A stretch of DNA of 64,000 bases from Bradyrhizobium sp. (GCA_030681365.1 JAUXWH010000223.1:1-64000), one strand, 5' to 3'; shown: positions 43,390-52,552, counted from the stretch's first letter. The notes: a model not told the origin generated them from the letters alone. Numbers and translations are program-made.

Positions 43390-44076
43390 ATGTTCCACTC
43401 AGCCAGACTGAATTCACGCCGCGTCGCCGCCGCACTCGGTGCGCTGGCCATCGGCACGTTCGCAGTTGCCGGCTCTGCCGCGGCGGCGCCGGTGCAGCTG
43501 TTTCCGTTCATCCTGAGCCCGCCGGCGCAATCGGCGCCGCCGGTGCAGGCGCAGCCTTCCGACGAAGACGAAGGCACCGTTCGCGAGATGCCGGCGCGTT
43601 TCAAGCGCCAGGTCGTCAACTACGCCACCCGCGAGGCGCCCGGCACCATCATCATCGATACCCCCAACACCTATCTCTATTATGTACTCGGCGGCGGACA
43701 GGCGATTCGCTACGGCATCGGCGTCGGCCGCGAGGGCTTCACCTGGTCGGGCGTGCAGACCGTAACCAGGAAGGCGGAATGGCCGGATTGGACTCCGCCA
43801 CCGGAAATGATCGCGCGCCAGCCGTATCTGCCGCGTTACATGGCCGGTGGCCCCGGCAACCCGCTCGGCGCCCGCGCCCTGTATCTCGGCGGCACCATCT
43901 ATCGCATCCACGGCACCAACGCGCCGCACACCATCGGCACCCACGTCTCCTCGGGCTGCCTGCGCCTGACCAATGAAGACGTCACCGACCTTTATTCGCG
44001 GGTCAATGTCGGCACCAAGGTGATCGTGCTGCCGATGGACCGCCGCGCCGATAACATGAACGGCAAGCGGAGCTGA
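43390..44076 (+). CDS. Secreted L,D-transpeptidase (YkuD domain)
   Basis: A 228-residue periplasmic protein with a signal peptide ending near GSAAAAP and a YkuD domain (about 70-215). Active-site residues are visible in HGTNAPHTIG and SSGCLRLTNED. It is a close relative of the lipoprotein L,D-transpeptidase at 20423-21157 (shared YGxGVGRxGFxWSG and KAxWPxWTPPxxMIARQP), but is exported with a cleavable signal instead of a lipid anchor. AGGGG lies seven bases before the ATG. A good terminator follows. It crosslinks peptidoglycan or tethers proteins to it. Confidence 0.92.
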   Translation: MFHSARLNSRRVAAALGALAIGTFAVAGSAAAAPVQLFPFILSPPAQSAPPVQAQPSDEDEGTVREMPARFKRQVVNYATREAPGTIIIDTPNTYLYYVLGGGQAIRYGIGVGREGFTWSGVQTVTRKAEWPDWTPPPEMIARQPYLPRYMAGGPGNPLGARALYLGGTIYRIHGTNAPHTIGTHVSSGCLRLTNEDVTDLYSRVNVGTKVIVLPMDRRADNMNGKRS

Positions 44077-44111
44077 TTTTTCCGGCGCTTGCAAAGCTCA
44101 TGATTTGAGGA

Positions 44112-44142
44112 ATGGCGCGGTCTCCGCGCCATTTTGTTTTTC
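44112..44142 (+). terminator. Intrinsic terminator after the second L,D-transpeptidase
   Basis: AATGGCGCGG and CCGCGCCATT are perfect 10-base arms with a TCT loop, followed by TTGTTTTTC. It lies 36 bases after the stop codon. Confidence 0.88.
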
Positions 44143-44173
44143 AATCCATCGTAGTCCCTGCGAAAGCAGAATC

Positions 44174-44288
44174 GTAGGGTGGGGAAAGGCGCTCTTTCGC
44201 CGTGCCCACCATCTTCACAACGAGCTCGCGAGGCGGCCACCTTCATCCGCCGATCTGTGGTGGGCACGCTGCGCTTTGCCCACCCTAC
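44174..44288. repeat. Long inverted intergenic repeat (gtagggtgggcaaag family)
   Basis: The left arm GTAGGGTGGGGAAAGGCG ... GTGCCCACCAT and the right arm GGTGGGCAC ... GCGCTTTGCCCACCCTAC are inverted copies around a divergent centre of about 45 bases. It is the same family as 26068-26162. With the terminator before it, it accounts for most of the 313-base gap between genes. Confidence 0.85.
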
Positions 44289-44389
44289 CCACCCCTGGAC
44301 ACGTTTCGTTACACGTTACCCGAAGCCCGGCTCTGGCGCCCATCTGCCCCACCCTGTAAACTCCGGCGTTGAACCGGTCCGGGGGGACG

Positions 44390-45958
44390 ATGCGTCTGCC
44401 GATTAATCTGAAGTTGATCCTGCTCGGGATTGCGACGCTCGCGATTTCGTTTTTCGTCAGCCTCAAGGTCATGGACTGGGTGGCACCGCGCGGCAACGTG
44501 GGCGCCCCCGTGCTGGTGGAATTGCCGCCGCTGCCGCCGGCCCCGCGCGCTTCCAGCATCATCGCCCCGGTGGCGATCGCGCTATCCGCGATCCGCGACG
44601 CCGCCGAGCGCGGCGCGCCGCGCAATTTCGCCGGCAAGGCCGACAATCCGGTGACGTCGATCCTGCAGAATGCCGATATCGGCTGGACTGCCTCGCGCGG
44701 GCCGATTGCGGCGACCGGCGACGATGACGTGCTGTCGCTGGCGACGCCCCTGACGGGAATGCTGAACGTGACCGGCTCGCTGTCGGCGAAGGCGACCGGC
44801 GCGGTCGGCGATGCGCTGGGCAGCCTGCTCGGCGGCGACCTCGGCAAGAAGATCGGCAGCGTCAACATCAAGAACCTCAACGCCAGCGCGGAGATCAAGG
44901 GCAACGTCGCCATCACCTCGCGGCCGAAGCTTGCCGCCGCCTGGCGCATCGAGCCGAATCTCGCGGCGCAGGTCAATCTCGGCGACACCAGCCTCGTGGT
45001 GGCGGGCGCACGCGTCAACGTGCCGGCGCAGGTCAAGCCGCTGATCGACAAGACGGTGGCCGAGCAGATCGCGGTGGCGCAGGCGCGGATCCGCAACGAT
45101 CCGGCGCTGGAGCAGAACGCGCGGATCCAGTGGGCCAAGGCCTGCCGCTCGATTCCGCTGCAGGGCACCGGCGCCGCCTCGACGCTGCCGGCGCTCTGGC
45201 TGGAGCTGCGGCCGACCCGCGCCATCGCGGCGCAGCCGCGGGTCGATGCCCAGGCGGTGACGCTGACGCTCGGTATCGAGGCCGAGACCCGCATCACGCC
45301 GGTACAGACCAAGCCGGACTGCCCGTTCCCGGCGACCATCGCCATCATCCCGCCGACGCCGGGGGGCGTCAGCATCGGCGTGCCGATCGACATGCCCTTC
45401 ACCGAACTCAACAAGATCGTCGAGGCGCAGTTCGCCGGCCGCACCTTCCCCGAGGACGGTTCGGGCGCGGTCGACGTCACCGTCAAGCGCGCCAGCGTCG
45501 CGGCCTCCGGCGACCGGCTGCTGATCTCGCTGCTGGTCAACGCCAGGGAGAAGAAGAGTTTCTTCGGATTCGGCGGCGAGGCCAATGTGCATATCTGGGG
45601 CCGGCCCGTGCTGGATCAGGCGCAGCAGACGCTGCGGCTGACCAACATCGAACTCGCGGTCGAATCCGAGGCCGCGTTCGGGCTGCTCGGCGCCGCCGCG
45701 CGCGCGGCGATGCCGCATCTGCAGCGGGCGCTGGCCGAGAAGGCCACCATCGACCTGAAACCATTCGCCAGCAACGCGCAGAAGAAGATTGCCGCCGTGA
45801 TCGCCGATTTTCAGACGAACGAGGATGGCGTGCGGGTGGCCGCCGAAATCACCAGCCTGCGCCTCGCCGAGATCGCTTTCGATTCGAAGACGCTGCGCGT
45901 GATCGCGGAAGCCGACGGCATGATGAACGTCTATCTCTCGGCGCTGCCGGGGCTGTGA
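44390..45958 (+). CDS. DUF4403 family membrane-anchored protein
   Basis: A 522-residue protein with a single N-terminal anchor (LKLILLGIATLAISFFVSL) and a long periplasmic chain. The chain contains repeated beta-rich/alpha segments (LNASAEIKGNVAITSRPKLA, VDVTVKRASVAASGDRLLIS) that match the DUF4403 family, a group resembling lipid-binding tubular (BPI/SMP-like) domains. A role in carrying lipids across the periplasm has been suggested only by structural analogy. GGGGGGAC precedes the ATG at 44390. It appears monocistronic. Confidence 0.8.
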   Translation: MRLPINLKLILLGIATLAISFFVSLKVMDWVAPRGNVGAPVLVELPPLPPAPRASSIIAPVAIALSAIRDAAERGAPRNFAGKADNPVTSILQNADIGWTASRGPIAATGDDDVLSLATPLTGMLNVTGSLSAKATGAVGDALGSLLGGDLGKKIGSVNIKNLNASAEIKGNVAITSRPKLAAAWRIEPNLAAQVNLGDTSLVVAGARVNVPAQVKPLIDKTVAEQIAVAQARIRNDPALEQNARIQWAKACRSIPLQGTGAASTLPALWLELRPTRAIAAQPRVDAQAVTLTLGIEAETRITPVQTKPDCPFPATIAIIPPTPGGVSIGVPIDMPFTELNKIVEAQFAGRTFPEDGSGAVDVTVKRASVAASGDRLLISLLVNAREKKSFFGFGGEANVHIWGRPVLDQAQQTLRLTNIELAVESEAAFGLLGAAARAAMPHLQRALAEKATIDLKPFASNAQKKIAAVIADFQTNEDGVRVAAEITSLRLAEIAFDSKTLRVIAEADGMMNVYLSALPGL

Positions 45959-46033
45959 CGAAGGCCGCGCTGCCTCCACGCTGCTGCGGCAGGACGACAG
46001 GCGCCGTGAGCCGCCAACAACGAACGGCAGCGC

Positions 46034-47266
46034 TTACGACGGCTCGAGGACCGGCCTGGACTGCTTTGCCGGAGCCGAGACAAGATCCCCGTTCAGCGCG
46101 AATGGCTTGCTGAATTCAAGAACCCGCTCCGCCGGCGCATACCAGCCCTGGGGCGCATGAGTATCGTCGTGCAGATAGCAGCGGACACGCACCAGCGGGG
46201 ATCCGACCGTGAAGGTGAAATGCCGGCTCATCGGCGGACATGTCACGAACGAATGATACTTCGACAGCTGTGCGCAGTTGACGAAATTGGTGCCCCATTT
46301 GCGCTCGACATGGCCGCGTCCGCTGACGACATCGTCGGGGAACGTATGGGTATGTCCGCCAAGCCAGAGATCCACCGCCCCCGGATTCTTTTCCAGATAT
46401 TGCTCGAACCGCTGCGCCTTCGGTTCTTCATCGACGAAGTACAAATAGGAGGCGCCCTCGGGCACGCCGTCGACCCCATGGTAGCGGCCATGGCGATAGC
46501 GACCGTCGGGATACTTGGAGACACCCTCGAAATCACCGGAGGCCACGGTGGTTTCCCGCAGCATGTGGTGATGGCAGCTGATGACGATATCGTCCCTGGC
46601 AGCCTCGACATTTTCCTGCCACCACGCCCAGGTATCGCTGGTCACCGCACCGGCCGGCGAGCCACCGCCGAATTCGCGGCGTCCGACCGGAAAGGGCAGA
46701 TCGTTGCGATCGCTCATCATCAGAAAACGGAGATTGCCGACGCCAAAGGAGTAGCGTTCCCAATTGCCTTTCGCGGCATACGGTCTTCGCGAGGCGTCTA
46801 CACCCGATGACTCCGTGTTTTCGCCCATCGGATCGACCCATTTGCGGAACCACCAGTTCGCCGGCTTGCCGGCGCTGGACGGCGCATTGCCCGGCGAGGC
46901 GTCGTGATTGCCGGCCACCGAGTAGATCTGCTCGCGGCGATGATGCTTGAGAACACCGAATTGCCGCGCGACCTCGCGTCCCTGCTCGTCGTCGGGCAAA
47001 TCCCACAGGCCGGCATTGTCGCCGAGATCGAGCGCGATATCCCAGCGGAAGGGCGGGCCGCCAAGATCGCCGCCAACCTCGGACTGGCGAAGCGCCGACG
47101 CCAGACTCTCGGGATAGGCGGCGGGCGGCGTGAACTCCATGCCGTTGCGTATCGCCGCCGACACGGCCTTGTCAGTGGCGACATGCGCATCGGAGAACAC
47201 CCAAAGCTGGAAAGTTTCCGCCTCGTTCGGCCTGGCGACAGGGGGCTTCTGTTGACGTTCGCTCAT
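46034..47266 (-). CDS. Calcineurin-like metallophosphoesterase
   Basis: A 410-residue protein with all five metallophosphoesterase blocks: FSDAHVA, LDLGDNAG, AGNHDAS, ISCHHHM and GGHTHTF. No signal peptide is evident, so it is probably cytoplasmic. A C-terminal beta-rich extension (FTFTVGSPLVRVRCYLH) follows. The substrate is unknown; phosphodiesters or nucleotides are possible. AAGGA lies nine bases before the ATG at 47266. A CAACTAATTG element sits 86 bases upstream, linking it by regulation to the importer and redox genes to its right rather than to the DUF4403 gene. Confidence 0.85.
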   Translation of the reverse strand: MSERQQKPPVARPNEAETFQLWVFSDAHVATDKAVSAAIRNGMEFTPPAAYPESLASALRQSEVGGDLGGPPFRWDIALDLGDNAGLWDLPDDEQGREVARQFGVLKHHRREQIYSVAGNHDASPGNAPSSAGKPANWWFRKWVDPMGENTESSGVDASRRPYAAKGNWERYSFGVGNLRFLMMSDRNDLPFPVGRREFGGGSPAGAVTSDTWAWWQENVEAARDDIVISCHHHMLRETTVASGDFEGVSKYPDGRYRHGRYHGVDGVPEGASYLYFVDEEPKAQRFEQYLEKNPGAVDLWLGGHTHTFPDDVVSGRGHVERKWGTNFVNCAQLSKYHSFVTCPPMSRHFTFTVGSPLVRVRCYLHDDTHAPQGWYAPAERVLEFSKPFALNGDLVSAPAKQSRPVLEPS

Positions 47267-47351
47267 TTGCGGGATCCTTCGACATTCATACTGATGTGCG
47301 CAATCTGGAATGGACCTGATGTTTGCGAAACGAAAAACGGACCGAGCGCTA

Positions 47352-47361
47352 CAACTAATTG
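47352..47361. promoter_or_regulatory. CAACTAATTG element, site 1 (metallophosphoesterase)
   Basis: This is an exact copy of the near-palindrome CAACTAATTG, 86 bases upstream of the metallophosphoesterase start. It belongs to a set of six such elements in the 47-57 kb region. Confidence 0.6.
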
Positions 47362-47414
47362 CCAACTGGATCAGCCGGCCGGGTCGATCACTCGCGGGCG
47401 CCGGAGCGGGCCGG

Positions 47415-48368
47415 CTATTGGAAAAGAGAATCGAGATCCAGCTTCTGCCTGATCATCTTGTATTCAAAAGCGTCCGCGGCCCATTTTTCGATCAGGGCGC
47501 GGCTGTCGGGTTTCACGGCAATGTCGATCTGTTTGAGGTCTGTGGCCGCGTAGAACGGATCATCCTTCGACGCCGCCATCACAACGGCAGGGTCCGTCCT
47601 GAGGTACTCGCCGAACCACTCCGCCGATTTCTGCCGGTTCTGCGCAATGAACAGGATCGCCTTGCGCAGGGCGGCAATGTACTTCTCCACCTCCTGCGGA
47701 TGCTCGGCGATGAATTTCGTCTTCACGATCGAAACGAAGCGAAACGGCCAGGTATGAAGGATCTGGGCGTCCGACTGCTGTTGCAGCCTCAACACCTGTG
47801 GCTGGCGGATGACGATCGCATCGACCGACTTGTTGCCCAGCGCGGTAGCGAGTTCGCCAGGGGCGATATTGACGAGTAAAACCTTGTCGGCAAGCCCCTT
47901 CTCCTTCAGCCACACCAGGGTATCAAGATGCGAATCTGATCCGAAGGAAACCCCGAGCTTCTTTCCGGCAAGCGAGTCGAGCGCGGCGATACCACTGCTC
48001 TTGTCCACCATCAGCGAGTGGCTCGACTGACCGACCATCGCAACGATCTTGATATCGCCGGGAATCTTTGCGGCATACGACGTCACCGGCATCAGGCTCG
48101 TCACCACCGCGTCGATCGAGCCCGCTGCCAGCGCCTCCATCATCGGCGGGCCGTACTGGAATGAATCGAACTTGGCCTTCAGGCTGCTCTGTTGGGCAAT
48201 TCCTGCCTTGTCCATCGTCACCACGATCTGGCCGTTCATGCCGCTCGGAAACGCGATTCGCATCACGGGCTGGTCGGCACTCGCCAACCCCGGCACGGCG
48301 CAGGCCGCGGCCGCAACGGACAGCGCAACGACAAGGCTGCGGACACGGCTGGTGCTAATATCTCGCAT
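47415..48368 (-). CDS. NitT/TauT-family ABC substrate-binding protein (importer 1)
   Basis: A 317-residue periplasmic receptor with a signal peptide (ending GLASA) and an SsuA/TauA/NMT1-type bilobal domain: MRIAFPSGMNGQ, the AALAAGSIDAVVTS lobe, and LAGKKLGVSFGSDSHL. Such proteins bind sulfonates, taurine, nitrate or thiamine precursors; this one cannot be assigned a ligand by eye. It is the last gene of a three-gene importer operon (ATPase - permease - receptor). GGAGATAACC precedes the ATG. Confidence 0.88.
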   Translation of the reverse strand: MRDISTSRVRSLVVALSVAAAACAVPGLASADQPVMRIAFPSGMNGQIVVTMDKAGIAQQSSLKAKFDSFQYGPPMMEALAAGSIDAVVTSLMPVTSYAAKIPGDIKIVAMVGQSSHSLMVDKSSGIAALDSLAGKKLGVSFGSDSHLDTLVWLKEKGLADKVLLVNIAPGELATALGNKSVDAIVIRQPQVLRLQQQSDAQILHTWPFRFVSIVKTKFIAEHPQEVEKYIAALRKAILFIAQNRQKSAEWFGEYLRTDPAVVMAASKDDPFYAATDLKQIDIAVKPDSRALIEKWAADAFEYKMIRQKLDLDSLFQ

Positions 48369-48389
48369 GGTTATCTCCAGGTTGAAAGT

Positions 48390-49166
48390 TCAGGCCTGTT
48401 TCCAGGGTATCAACACATGCCGCTCCAGTGCCTCGAGCGCGACCGACATCAGCGCCCCGAGCAGGCCGATGGTGCACATTCCCACCAGCACGAGACTGGT
48501 TTCCAGCGAGAGCCGATTGGCCTGAATCATATAGCCGAGCCCGGATTGAGCGGCGATCAGTTCGGCCGTGACGACGGCCATCCAGGATTGTCCAAGCCCG
48601 ATCCGCAGCCCGGTCGAGATCATCGGCATCGCAGAAGGCAGATAGATGCGGGCGAACAGCGCGCGCGGCCCCGCGCCGAGCGAACGTGCGGCATGGACGT
48701 GCTCGGCCCGCACCGCATTGCCGCCGGCGAAGCTGTTGATGAAGATCGGGAAGAACGCTGCCAGCGCGGTAATGAAATAGCTCGGGGGATCGCCGATGCC
48801 GAACCAGAGGATGGCAATCGGAATCCAGGCGATCGGCGGAATCGGCCGGAGGAAGCTGACGATCGGCGACAGCAACAGATTCAGCGGCCTGAAGAACGAC
48901 ATCAACAACGCCAGCGGAACGGCAATCGACGACGCGATCAGGAATCCCCCGATCACCCGCCGCAGACTGGCTAGGACATCGCCGACCAGGCTGCCTTCGC
49001 GAAGCAGTTCGACGAATCCGAGCAGAACCGAATGAGGCTTCGGAAGCAGGACTGCGTTGCCGATCCGGATCGACGCAAGGCTCCACAGCAGCAGGAACAG
49101 CGTGATGCCAGCCAGCGCCCAGCTCCAGCGCCCCGCACCCTTTCCACCAGAATTTGACGTCGTCAT
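48390..49166 (-). CDS. NitT/TauT-family ABC permease (importer 1)
   Basis: A 258-residue integral membrane protein with six helices and the binding-protein-dependent transport signature (NAVRAEHVHAARSLGAGPRA, the EAA loop that contacts the ATPase). It matches SsuC/TauC/NrtB-like permeases. It lies between the ATPase gene (16-base gap) and the receptor gene (21-base gap), so the three form one operon. GGAG lies seven bases before the ATG. Confidence 0.92.
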   Translation of the reverse strand: MTTSNSGGKGAGRWSWALAGITLFLLLWSLASIRIGNAVLLPKPHSVLLGFVELLREGSLVGDVLASLRRVIGGFLIASSIAVPLALLMSFFRPLNLLLSPIVSFLRPIPPIAWIPIAILWFGIGDPPSYFITALAAFFPIFINSFAGGNAVRAEHVHAARSLGAGPRALFARIYLPSAMPMISTGLRIGLGQSWMAVVTAELIAAQSGLGYMIQANRLSLETSLVLVGMCTIGLLGALMSVALEALERHVLIPWKQA

Positions 49167-49182
49167 CCCTACGCTCCCTCAG

Positions 49183-50070
49183 TCAGTCCGCGCTCCGAAA
49201 CACCTTCAATGTCTCTTCCCGGATCAACTCGAAGATTTCGCCGCGATATCGATTGAAGAGTTCCGACTTGATCATCGAAGGTTCGCGCGGCCGCGGCAGT
49301 TCGATCGGGACCTGTTGCTTGATGCCGCCGGGAAGCGTCTTCATGACAACGACCCGGTCGGCCAGAAAGATCGCTTCCTCGATGTCGTGGGTGACGAAAA
49401 TCACCGTCGTCCTGAACTGCGACCAGATCTTCAGAAGCTCCTCTTGCATGATCGAGCGGGTCTGCGCATCGAGCGCGCCGAACGGCTCGTCCATCAGAAG
49501 CACCGGAGGATAGGTGGCGAGTGCCCGGGCAATGCCGACGCGCTGCTGCATCCCGCCGGACAGGCTGGCGGGCCATGCCGAGGCCTGCTTCTCCAGGCCA
49601 ACCAGAGACAGGAATGTGCGCGCCGTGCCGATCGGATCGGCGCGGCCCAGCATCTTCGGACCGAACGCGACGTTTTCGAGGACCGACATCCACGGGAACA
49701 GCGAGTGGTTCTGAAAGACGATGCCACAGTCCGGATTGGTGCCTTTCACGGGCTTGCCATCGACCGCAATCGTTCCGCTGGTCGGCTTGAGGATTCCCGC
49801 AACCACGTTGAGCAGCGTAGATTTTCCGCAGCCGGACGGTCCGAGCAGGGCGACGAATTCGCCCGGGCGAATCTCGATGTCGAGATCGTCGAGCGCGACC
49901 ACGGGACCGGATTTCGTCTCGAAGCGCATCGCGAGCCCGCGCCCTTCGATTCTGCCCTGGTCGGTCGGGTGCGCCGGCGGCACGCCGGAGGGAGCCCAGA
50001 CACCGGCGCTTCCATGGGGCGGCGAACGATCCGAGGCAAAAACCAGGCTTGGACGCAGGGAGACAGCCAA
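49183..50070 (-). CDS. NitT/TauT-family ABC ATP-binding protein (importer 1)
   Basis: A 295-residue ATPase with Walker A LGPSGCGKST, signature LSGGMQQRVGIARALA, Walker B VLLMDEPFGALD and H-loop FVTHDIEE all present, closest in style to SsuB/TauB/NrtD. The start is a TTG at 50070 behind a strong GAGGAAGG. This adds an N-terminal extension of about 47 residues before the domain, so the ATG at codon 48 is an alternative. It is the first gene of importer 1. A CAACAAATTG element lies 111 bases upstream. Confidence 0.92.
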   Translation of the reverse strand: MAVSLRPSLVFASDRSPPHGSAGVWAPSGVPPAHPTDQGRIEGRGLAMRFETKSGPVVALDDLDIEIRPGEFVALLGPSGCGKSTLLNVVAGILKPTSGTIAVDGKPVKGTNPDCGIVFQNHSLFPWMSVLENVAFGPKMLGRADPIGTARTFLSLVGLEKQASAWPASLSGGMQQRVGIARALATYPPVLLMDEPFGALDAQTRSIMQEELLKIWSQFRTTVIFVTHDIEEAIFLADRVVVMKTLPGGIKQQVPIELPRPREPSMIKSELFNRYRGEIFELIREETLKVFRSAD

Positions 50071-50180
50071 AGCAAAAAACCTTCCTCAGGAGAGCGCGGC
50101 CGCCACGGTGCCGCCGCGATGATGCCAGCCAAGCTCGACGATGCCGGCGCAATGCTCAATCGAGATCGGCCGGCAAACGA

Positions 50181-50190
50181 CAACAAATTG
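50181..50190. promoter_or_regulatory. CAACTAATTG-like element, site 2 (importer 1 operon)
   Basis: CAACAAATTG is one mismatch from the consensus and lies 111 bases upstream of the TTG start of importer 1, between it and the Crp/Fnr-like gene. Confidence 0.5.
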
Positions 50191-50230
50191 CAAAGAAGGC
50201 ACCGCGCTCAACCATGAGCCCATGGAGGTG

Positions 50231-50992
50231 TCAGTGCGCGGTGGCGAGGCCCGCGAGCAGGTCGAGCTTCCGGATCAGCAACTTGCCGCGGCCCACCTCT
50301 ATGATCCCGTCCGACTGCAGCCGCTTCAGCCCGATGGTGACCCATTGGCGGGTCGCTCCGACCATGTGCGAGATTTCCTCGTGGGTGATCGGGACGCTGA
50401 TAGCAACACCTTGCTCGGTCTCGATTCCATACATCTCGGCGAGAAGCAGCAGCACGCGCGTCATGCGCTCGCCAGCCGTCCGGGTTCCCAGCATTTGCGC
50501 CATTGCCGCGTAGCATCGGCCCTTGAAGACCATGGCCTCGATGAGCCCGAGCGCGAGATTTGGCATGCGCGCACAAAGCAAGTGCAGTGTTGCACTCGGA
50601 AGCAGCAGCAGGCTGGTATCCCGTATAGCTACCGCCGACCACATGTTGCGCGTCTGCGCAAACACGTCCGGTCCGCCGATGAAGTTCCCGGCAAACCAGT
50701 AGGCCCGTGTTATCTCTCGTCCAGACGGCGCGGCATAAAATACCCGCACGCCGCCGGACATGATCAGAAAAATCCCCTTCTGGGTCTCGCCCTGGCGAAA
50801 CACGGTGGAACTGCGCTTCGCCAGCCTCGGCGTGCACTGACGTATGACATACTCGCGCTCCGCCGGAGTCAGCCGGTCCAGCAGGAACGGCTTGCGCCCT
50901 CCGAGGGATTCGGTCTCGGACAGCACGAGAACTCTGGAGCGATCGGCATCCGCCACATGTGTGGCGTCCTGGCGTGCATCAACCTGCAGCAT
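50231..50992 (-). CDS. Crp/Fnr-family transcriptional regulator, paralogue 1
   Basis: A 253-residue regulator. A cNMP-binding-like beta-barrel (about 55-145; GIFLIMSGGVRVFYAAPSGR) and dimerisation helix precede an HTH_Crp domain whose recognition helix reads MVGATRQWVTIGLKRLQ. The cNMP phosphate-binding cassette and the Fnr N-terminal cysteine cluster are not evident, so the signal is unknown. It shares GGVRVFYAAPSGREIT / FKGRCYAAMAQMLGTR-type blocks with a second Crp/Fnr protein at 55904. I start at the ATG at 50992. A palindrome 26 bases upstream may be its own operator. Confidence 0.9.
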   Translation of the reverse strand: MLQVDARQDATHVADADRSRVLVLSETESLGGRKPFLLDRLTPAEREYVIRQCTPRLAKRSSTVFRQGETQKGIFLIMSGGVRVFYAAPSGREITRAYWFAGNFIGGPDVFAQTRNMWSAVAIRDTSLLLLPSATLHLLCARMPNLALGLIEAMVFKGRCYAAMAQMLGTRTAGERMTRVLLLLAEMYGIETEQGVAISVPITHEEISHMVGATRQWVTIGLKRLQSDGIIEVGRGKLLIRKLDLLAGLATAH

Positions 50993-51340
50993 GATCGGCC
51001 CTACATTCGCCCTGCAGGATACTAGCAAGTATCAGGCCAACCGCGGCAATAGCGGCAGGACTTGCCGCCATCGTGGATAGCGGAAGATCATCGCCACGCA
51101 GGACGAATTGCGTCGGCTGCGGGATGAGCCGAAGCCGCAGCTCCCTCGCCATTCGCTGCAGGCTGCCGAACTCGGTCGCGAGATTTCGGGCCCGGGCCGC
51201 GCATGTAGTGCAGTTCGGGGCGGTAGCGGCCGGTCAGGCGCGTAGTCACGATGCGCCGCAGGAATCGAACCAGTGCAATCCGGAACGATCTGCGCATGTG
51301 TTCGTCCTCGCATCGAGCGACAGGGATTGAACTGCCGTCT
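50993..51340. other. Intergenic region upstream of Crp/Fnr paralogue 1
   Basis: These 348 bases lie between the regulator start and the HEAT-repeat gene stop. Short open frames exist, including a 57-codon one ending inside the regulator's first codons, but none has a ribosome site. The region contains the palindrome at 51018-51033. It probably holds the regulator promoter and the 3' untranslated region of the AprA-like operon. Confidence 0.45.
51018..51033. promoter_or_regulatory. Palindrome upstream of Crp/Fnr paralogue 1
   Basis: GATACT and AGTATC are perfect inverted arms with AGCA between them, 26 bases before the regulator ATG. The position suits an autoregulatory operator or a small stem in the leader. 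Confidence 0.4.
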
Positions 51341-52315
51341 CTATCCCAGCGCGCCCTTCCTCGAGACGATCTGCTGCATCGCCCATCGCGCATTCTTGCG
51401 GACCTCGGGATCGGGGTCGTCAAGAACGGGCTCGAGGAATTTGCGGCCGCCGGGGTCGGCGATTTCACCGAGCGCGGCTGCGGCTTCCTTGCGCAGGTTG
51501 GCCTGCGGGTGCGAAATGCAGCTGCCGATCGCGGCAACGGCGCGCGCCACCTTCATCTTGCCGAGGCTTCGGGCCGCCTTCAGCCGAACCTGCCAGAATT
51601 CGTCAGCCAATGCGTTGATCAGCGCGTCCGCGGCATGCATCCCGTTGGCGTTGGTACCCAGGGTCTCGGCCGCGACCTCGCGCACCATCCAGTCGGTATC
51701 GGCGAGCGCCCGCGTGATCGATTCGGCCGCGGGCTTCATGTGGGAAAACGCCAGCGCACTTACCGCCGCCCGGCGCACATGCGCATCGGCATCGCTCGTC
51801 ACCGCGGTCAGCGCCGGAATGGATTCTTCCATCTTGAGAAAGCCGATCACACCGATGGCCTGTACGCGCACCGCCGCGTCGGCATCGCGCAGCGCATCCA
51901 GCGCCGGCTTCAGCGTATCCTTGCGCCGCAATTCCTTCAGCGCCCGCAAACTTGCCATCCGCACGAAGGCATGGGCATGCCCCACCAGCGGCAGGATGGC
52001 ATCGGCGCAGCCCGGGTCTTTCAGTTCCGCCATACTGTCGGCGGCGGCATTCGCCACCGCCTGTTCCGGGTCGATCAGGACCTTGACGAGCGCCGCCGCC
52101 GCTTCGGGGCCGTCGAACTCGCCAAGCGCCAGCGCCACCTGCTGGCGCACCCCCGGATCCGGATCCGAGGTCATGCGATCGAGATGCGCGACCGCGGCCG
52201 GATCGCCGCTGTGGCCCAGCGCGATGATCGCGACCCTGCGCTCGCCGGGGTCGGCGGCATGCAGGCGATCATCGATGTCCTCGAGATCGTCGTAGGATTC
52301 GAACGGATCAGCCAT
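51341..52315 (-). CDS. HEAT-repeat scaffold protein
   Basis: A 324-residue all-helical protein made of about nine HEAT/PBS-lyase-type repeats of roughly 31 residues (for example DPDPGVRQQVALALGEF, DADAAVRVQAIGVIGFL, ADTDWMVREVAAETLG, DPDPEVRKNARWAMQQ). HEAT arrays serve as protein-binding scaffolds. The gene starts three bases after the ferredoxin gene ends, in an operon AprA-like - ferredoxin - HEAT, so it may assemble or chaperone the redox pair. No catalytic motif is visible. Confidence 0.92.
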   Translation of the reverse strand: MADPFESYDDLEDIDDRLHAADPGERRVAIIALGHSGDPAAVAHLDRMTSDPDPGVRQQVALALGEFDGPEAAAALVKVLIDPEQAVANAAADSMAELKDPGCADAILPLVGHAHAFVRMASLRALKELRRKDTLKPALDALRDADAAVRVQAIGVIGFLKMEESIPALTAVTSDADAHVRRAAVSALAFSHMKPAAESITRALADTDWMVREVAAETLGTNANGMHAADALINALADEFWQVRLKAARSLGKMKVARAVAAIGSCISHPQANLRKEAAAALGEIADPGGRKFLEPVLDDPDPEVRKNARWAMQQIVSRKGALG

Positions 52316-52318
52316 AAC

Positions 52319-52552
52319 TCACCTGAGCAGATAGGGGATGTTGACCGTGACGGCGCCGGTCGGGCAATCGGCCTCGCACGGCATGCAGTACCAGCATTCG
52401 TCATAGGCCATGAAGGCCTTGCCGGTCATGTCGCTGATGCGCAGGACGTCGAGCGGACAGACGTCGACACATACCGTGCAGCCCTTGTCGGCGATGCACT
52501 TGGCGTCATCGACGACGACGGGAACGGAGGTCTGGTAACTTGCGAGAGGCAT
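52319..52552 (-). CDS. AprB-like 2x[4Fe-4S] ferredoxin
   Basis: A 77-residue ferredoxin with two four-cysteine clusters: CIADKGCTVCVDVCP near the N-terminus and ECWYCMPCEADCP near residue 55. The second cluster's ECWxCxxC pattern resembles AprB, the ferredoxin subunit of adenylylsulfate reductase, but the chain lacks AprB's long tail. It lies 35 bases downstream of the AprA-like flavoprotein gene and three bases before the HEAT-repeat gene. It probably passes electrons between the ferredoxin-NADP reductase and the flavoprotein (inference). Confidence 0.92.
   Translation of the reverse strand: MPLASYQTSVPVVVDDAKCIADKGCTVCVDVCPLDVLRISDMTGKAFMAYDECWYCMPCEADCPTGAVTVNIPYLLR

Noticed and set aside
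50979-51152. 57-codon hydrophobic ORF upstream of, and overlapping, Crp/Fnr paralogue 1
   Set aside because: It has a helix-like segment (AAIAAVGLILASILQ) but no ribosome site, and its end overlaps the regulator's start; not supported without conservation.
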